Shown: positions 5,061 to 6,224 of the stretch, one piece after another | How positions within the stretch are numbered: the first letter of the stretch is position 1 | Layout: every line of letters begins with the position of its first letter | Origin: Candidatus Saccharimonadota bacterium | Lineage (GTDB): Bacteria > Patescibacteriota > Saccharimonadia > Saccharimonadales > Saccharimonadaceae | Assembly (NCBI GenBank): GCA_017511405.1 | Contig: JAFWKB010000037.1 | Span: forward strand, 1 to 6,224 | Length of the DNA stretch: 6,224 nucleotides | Direction: 5' to 3' | Notes under the pieces: model-generated | Told to the model about the DNA's origin: nothing | Seen by the model: only the letters and a program-made list of their open reading frames with translations | The model's database searches: none | Program-made: the position numbers and the translations under genes

Positions 5061-6224
5061 TTAGTTAAGCGGGAGACGATCAACCCCGAAAAGGTTAGCA
5101 TAGTCGCGGTTTTCTTCAAGACGTTTGAGCTCGCGGTCGGCGAGGTCAGGGCGGCCGAGAGTTTCAAAAATGTCGGCGGCGAGGTTATAGCGAGAAGAGT
5201 GGTTGAGGGAAAGCATCTCGAGCGGAGTAGTCGTAGTTCCCTGTTCCTCGAAGCCGTGGACAGAAATATGGTCGCGGGAGGTATAGTTTTTTAAGATGGA
5301 TTTTAAGGCGTCAGGATAGCCGTGAAAGGCGGCGATAAGAGGGCGCTCATAAGTAAAGAGGTCGTTAAACTTATCTTGAGAGAGCGAGACGCTAGTTGTG
5401 CCGATTTTCCCGTAGGTTAGGGAATTTATCCCAACAAAACGGAGGCGGCGGTCAGGGAGAGATTTTTTGACGATTTCTATTGCACGGAGCATTTCTCGAG
5501 TCGGAATGTCGCCGGCTGCAGTTAAAACAAGCTCAGGATTATCGTCAGAGGCGAATTGGAAAATACTGGCACCTCCGTTGTCGAAGAGAAACTTGGCATG
5601 ATAAGAATCAATCCAACGGGGATTATCGTTTTTATCAAACGTTGTCAAATTTACAACATTTTCCGAAGATAGCATATAGGAAAAGGTTTCTTCGGCGGAG
5701 ACATCGTCAATCGGAAAGAGGCAGTTGACCTTGTTCCCTGGAACGGCGAGAAGAGCGGAAATTAAAGCCGGAGATTGGTGAGTGTAGCCGTTATGATCTT
5801 GACGCCAACAATGACTAGTCGAGAGGAGATTAACGGCGGGCCAGGGCTTCCGCCAGGAGACGGTGTCCATTTGTTTGTAGAATTTTATTTGTTGGAGAAT
5901 TTGAGAATAGATGATTGAGAAGAAGGATTCGTAGGAGGTCATCATTCCCTGTTCGCCGTTAGAAAGATGGCCAACGAGAGCAGCAAAGAGAGTGTTTTCG
6001 CTCAATAGTTCAACAATGCGGCCGTCGTCGGAGGAAGGGAGATCAAAATCTTCGTTCGGAAGAGACCAAGCACGTTTTTGTTCGTCATAGACGGCGCTGA
6101 GGCGATTAGAGGTCGTCTCATCAGGAGAGAAGAAATAGAAATGGGGATCCTTTTTGAACCGATCTTTAAGGAGAGCTCCAAAGGTTTTTGCGATGTTGAT
6201 TTTGTCTTGTCCGGGAGTTTCGAC
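5061..6224 (-). CDS. xfp: Phosphoketolase, C-terminal half (partial at right edge)
   Basis: This thiamine-diphosphate enzyme splits xylulose 5-phosphate (often also fructose 6-phosphate) with phosphate into acetyl phosphate and glyceraldehyde 3-phosphate (or erythrose 4-phosphate). The visible 387 residues run in frame to the window edge with no start; full-length enzymes have about 800. Recognisable blocks in order are SPDETTSNR (33-41), GRIVELLSEN (68-77), TSHCWRQDHNGYTHQ (136-150), AGDIPT (237-242), FHGYP (300-304) and GTTTTPLEM (329-337). The SEN glutamate (76) is the likely cofactor-contacting acid, and the DHNGYTHQ histidines are likely active-site residues, by family analogy. Compared with well-known bacterial forms the section between these blocks is divergent and the C-terminus is short. 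In a reduced genome it could supply acetyl phosphate for ATP by acetate kinase, but that partner is not in view. A TTG at 6005 is internal, not the start. Confidence 0.95.
   Translation of the reverse strand, partial: VETPGQDKINIAKTFGALLKDRFKKDPHFYFFSPDETTSNRLSAVYDEQKRAWSLPNEDFDLPSSDDGRIVELLSENTLFAALVGHLSNGEQGMMTSYESFFSIIYSQILQQIKFYKQMDTVSWRKPWPAVNLLSTSHCWRQDHNGYTHQSPALISALLAVPGNKVNCLFPIDDVSAEETFSYMLSSENVVNLTTFDKNDNPRWIDSYHAKFLFDNGGASIFQFASDDNPELVLTAAGDIPTREMLRAIEIVKKSLPDRRLRFVGINSLTYGKIGTTSVSLSQDKFNDLFTYERPLIAAFHGYPDALKSILKNYTSRDHISVHGFEEQGTTTTPLEMLSLNHSSRYNLAADIFETLGRPDLADRELKRLEENRDYANLFGVDRLPLN

Noticed and set aside
5480..5728. Plus-strand open frame of 82 codons
   Set aside because: It is antisense to the phosphoketolase coding region, Arg/Gln-rich and without initiation signals.

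Overview
The window looks like a chromosomal segment from a small, compact bacterial genome, most likely a member of the Patescibacteria/CPR, with Saccharibacteria (TM7) as my best guess. That placement is an inference. It rests on tight gene packing, several conserved but unrecognised proteins, a phosphoketolase, the RimK plus retropepsin-like protease pair, and a TyrRS with a divergent HIGH motif. The standard code fits: the visible stops are TAA, TAG and TGA. I see no transposases, phage genes, CRISPR arrays, tRNAs or rRNAs, and no gene-free stretch over 300 bases.

Layout, left to right. All genes are on the minus strand except one. (1) The N-terminal 118 residues of a RimK-type ATP-grasp glutamate ligase (1-356) lie 18 bp downstream of a RimK/LysX-related retropepsin-like (PF05618-type) protein (375-914), forming a two-gene operon with a consensus promoter at 924-952. 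(2) An unrecognised 220-residue protein with an N-terminal Cys/His cluster (980-1642) has its own promoter, a strong ribosome binding site, a perfect 19-bp palindrome over its -10, and a terminator (958-977). (3) A probable operon holds a cytoplasmic zincin-like protein with an HETFH motif (3349-4407), an unrecognised 108-residue protein (3008-3334) and tyrosyl-tRNA synthetase (1725-2981). (4) A 140-bp divergent promoter region separates this operon from the only plus-strand gene, a 157-residue two-helix membrane protein (4548-5021) with a textbook promoter, ribosome binding site and terminator. (5) Convergent to it is the C-terminal half of a phosphoketolase (5061-6224), whose N-terminal half lies beyond the right edge.

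Functionally, the recognisable genes cover post-translational glutamylation (RimK and partner), tRNA charging (TyrS) and central carbon metabolism (phosphoketolase: acetyl phosphate from sugar phosphates). The unrecognised parts are the zincin/108-residue pair, the Cys/His protein under a possible operator, and the membrane hairpin protein. Regulation is unusually readable. Four promoters have TATAAT preceded by TGN; three of these sit 6-10 nt from an ATG without a ribosome binding site and predict leaderless or nearly leaderless mRNAs. Two promoters share an identical 18-bp block around the -35 element. I found no strong evidence for a complete new multi-gene system. The zincin/108-residue pair is the best candidate for undescribed biology.
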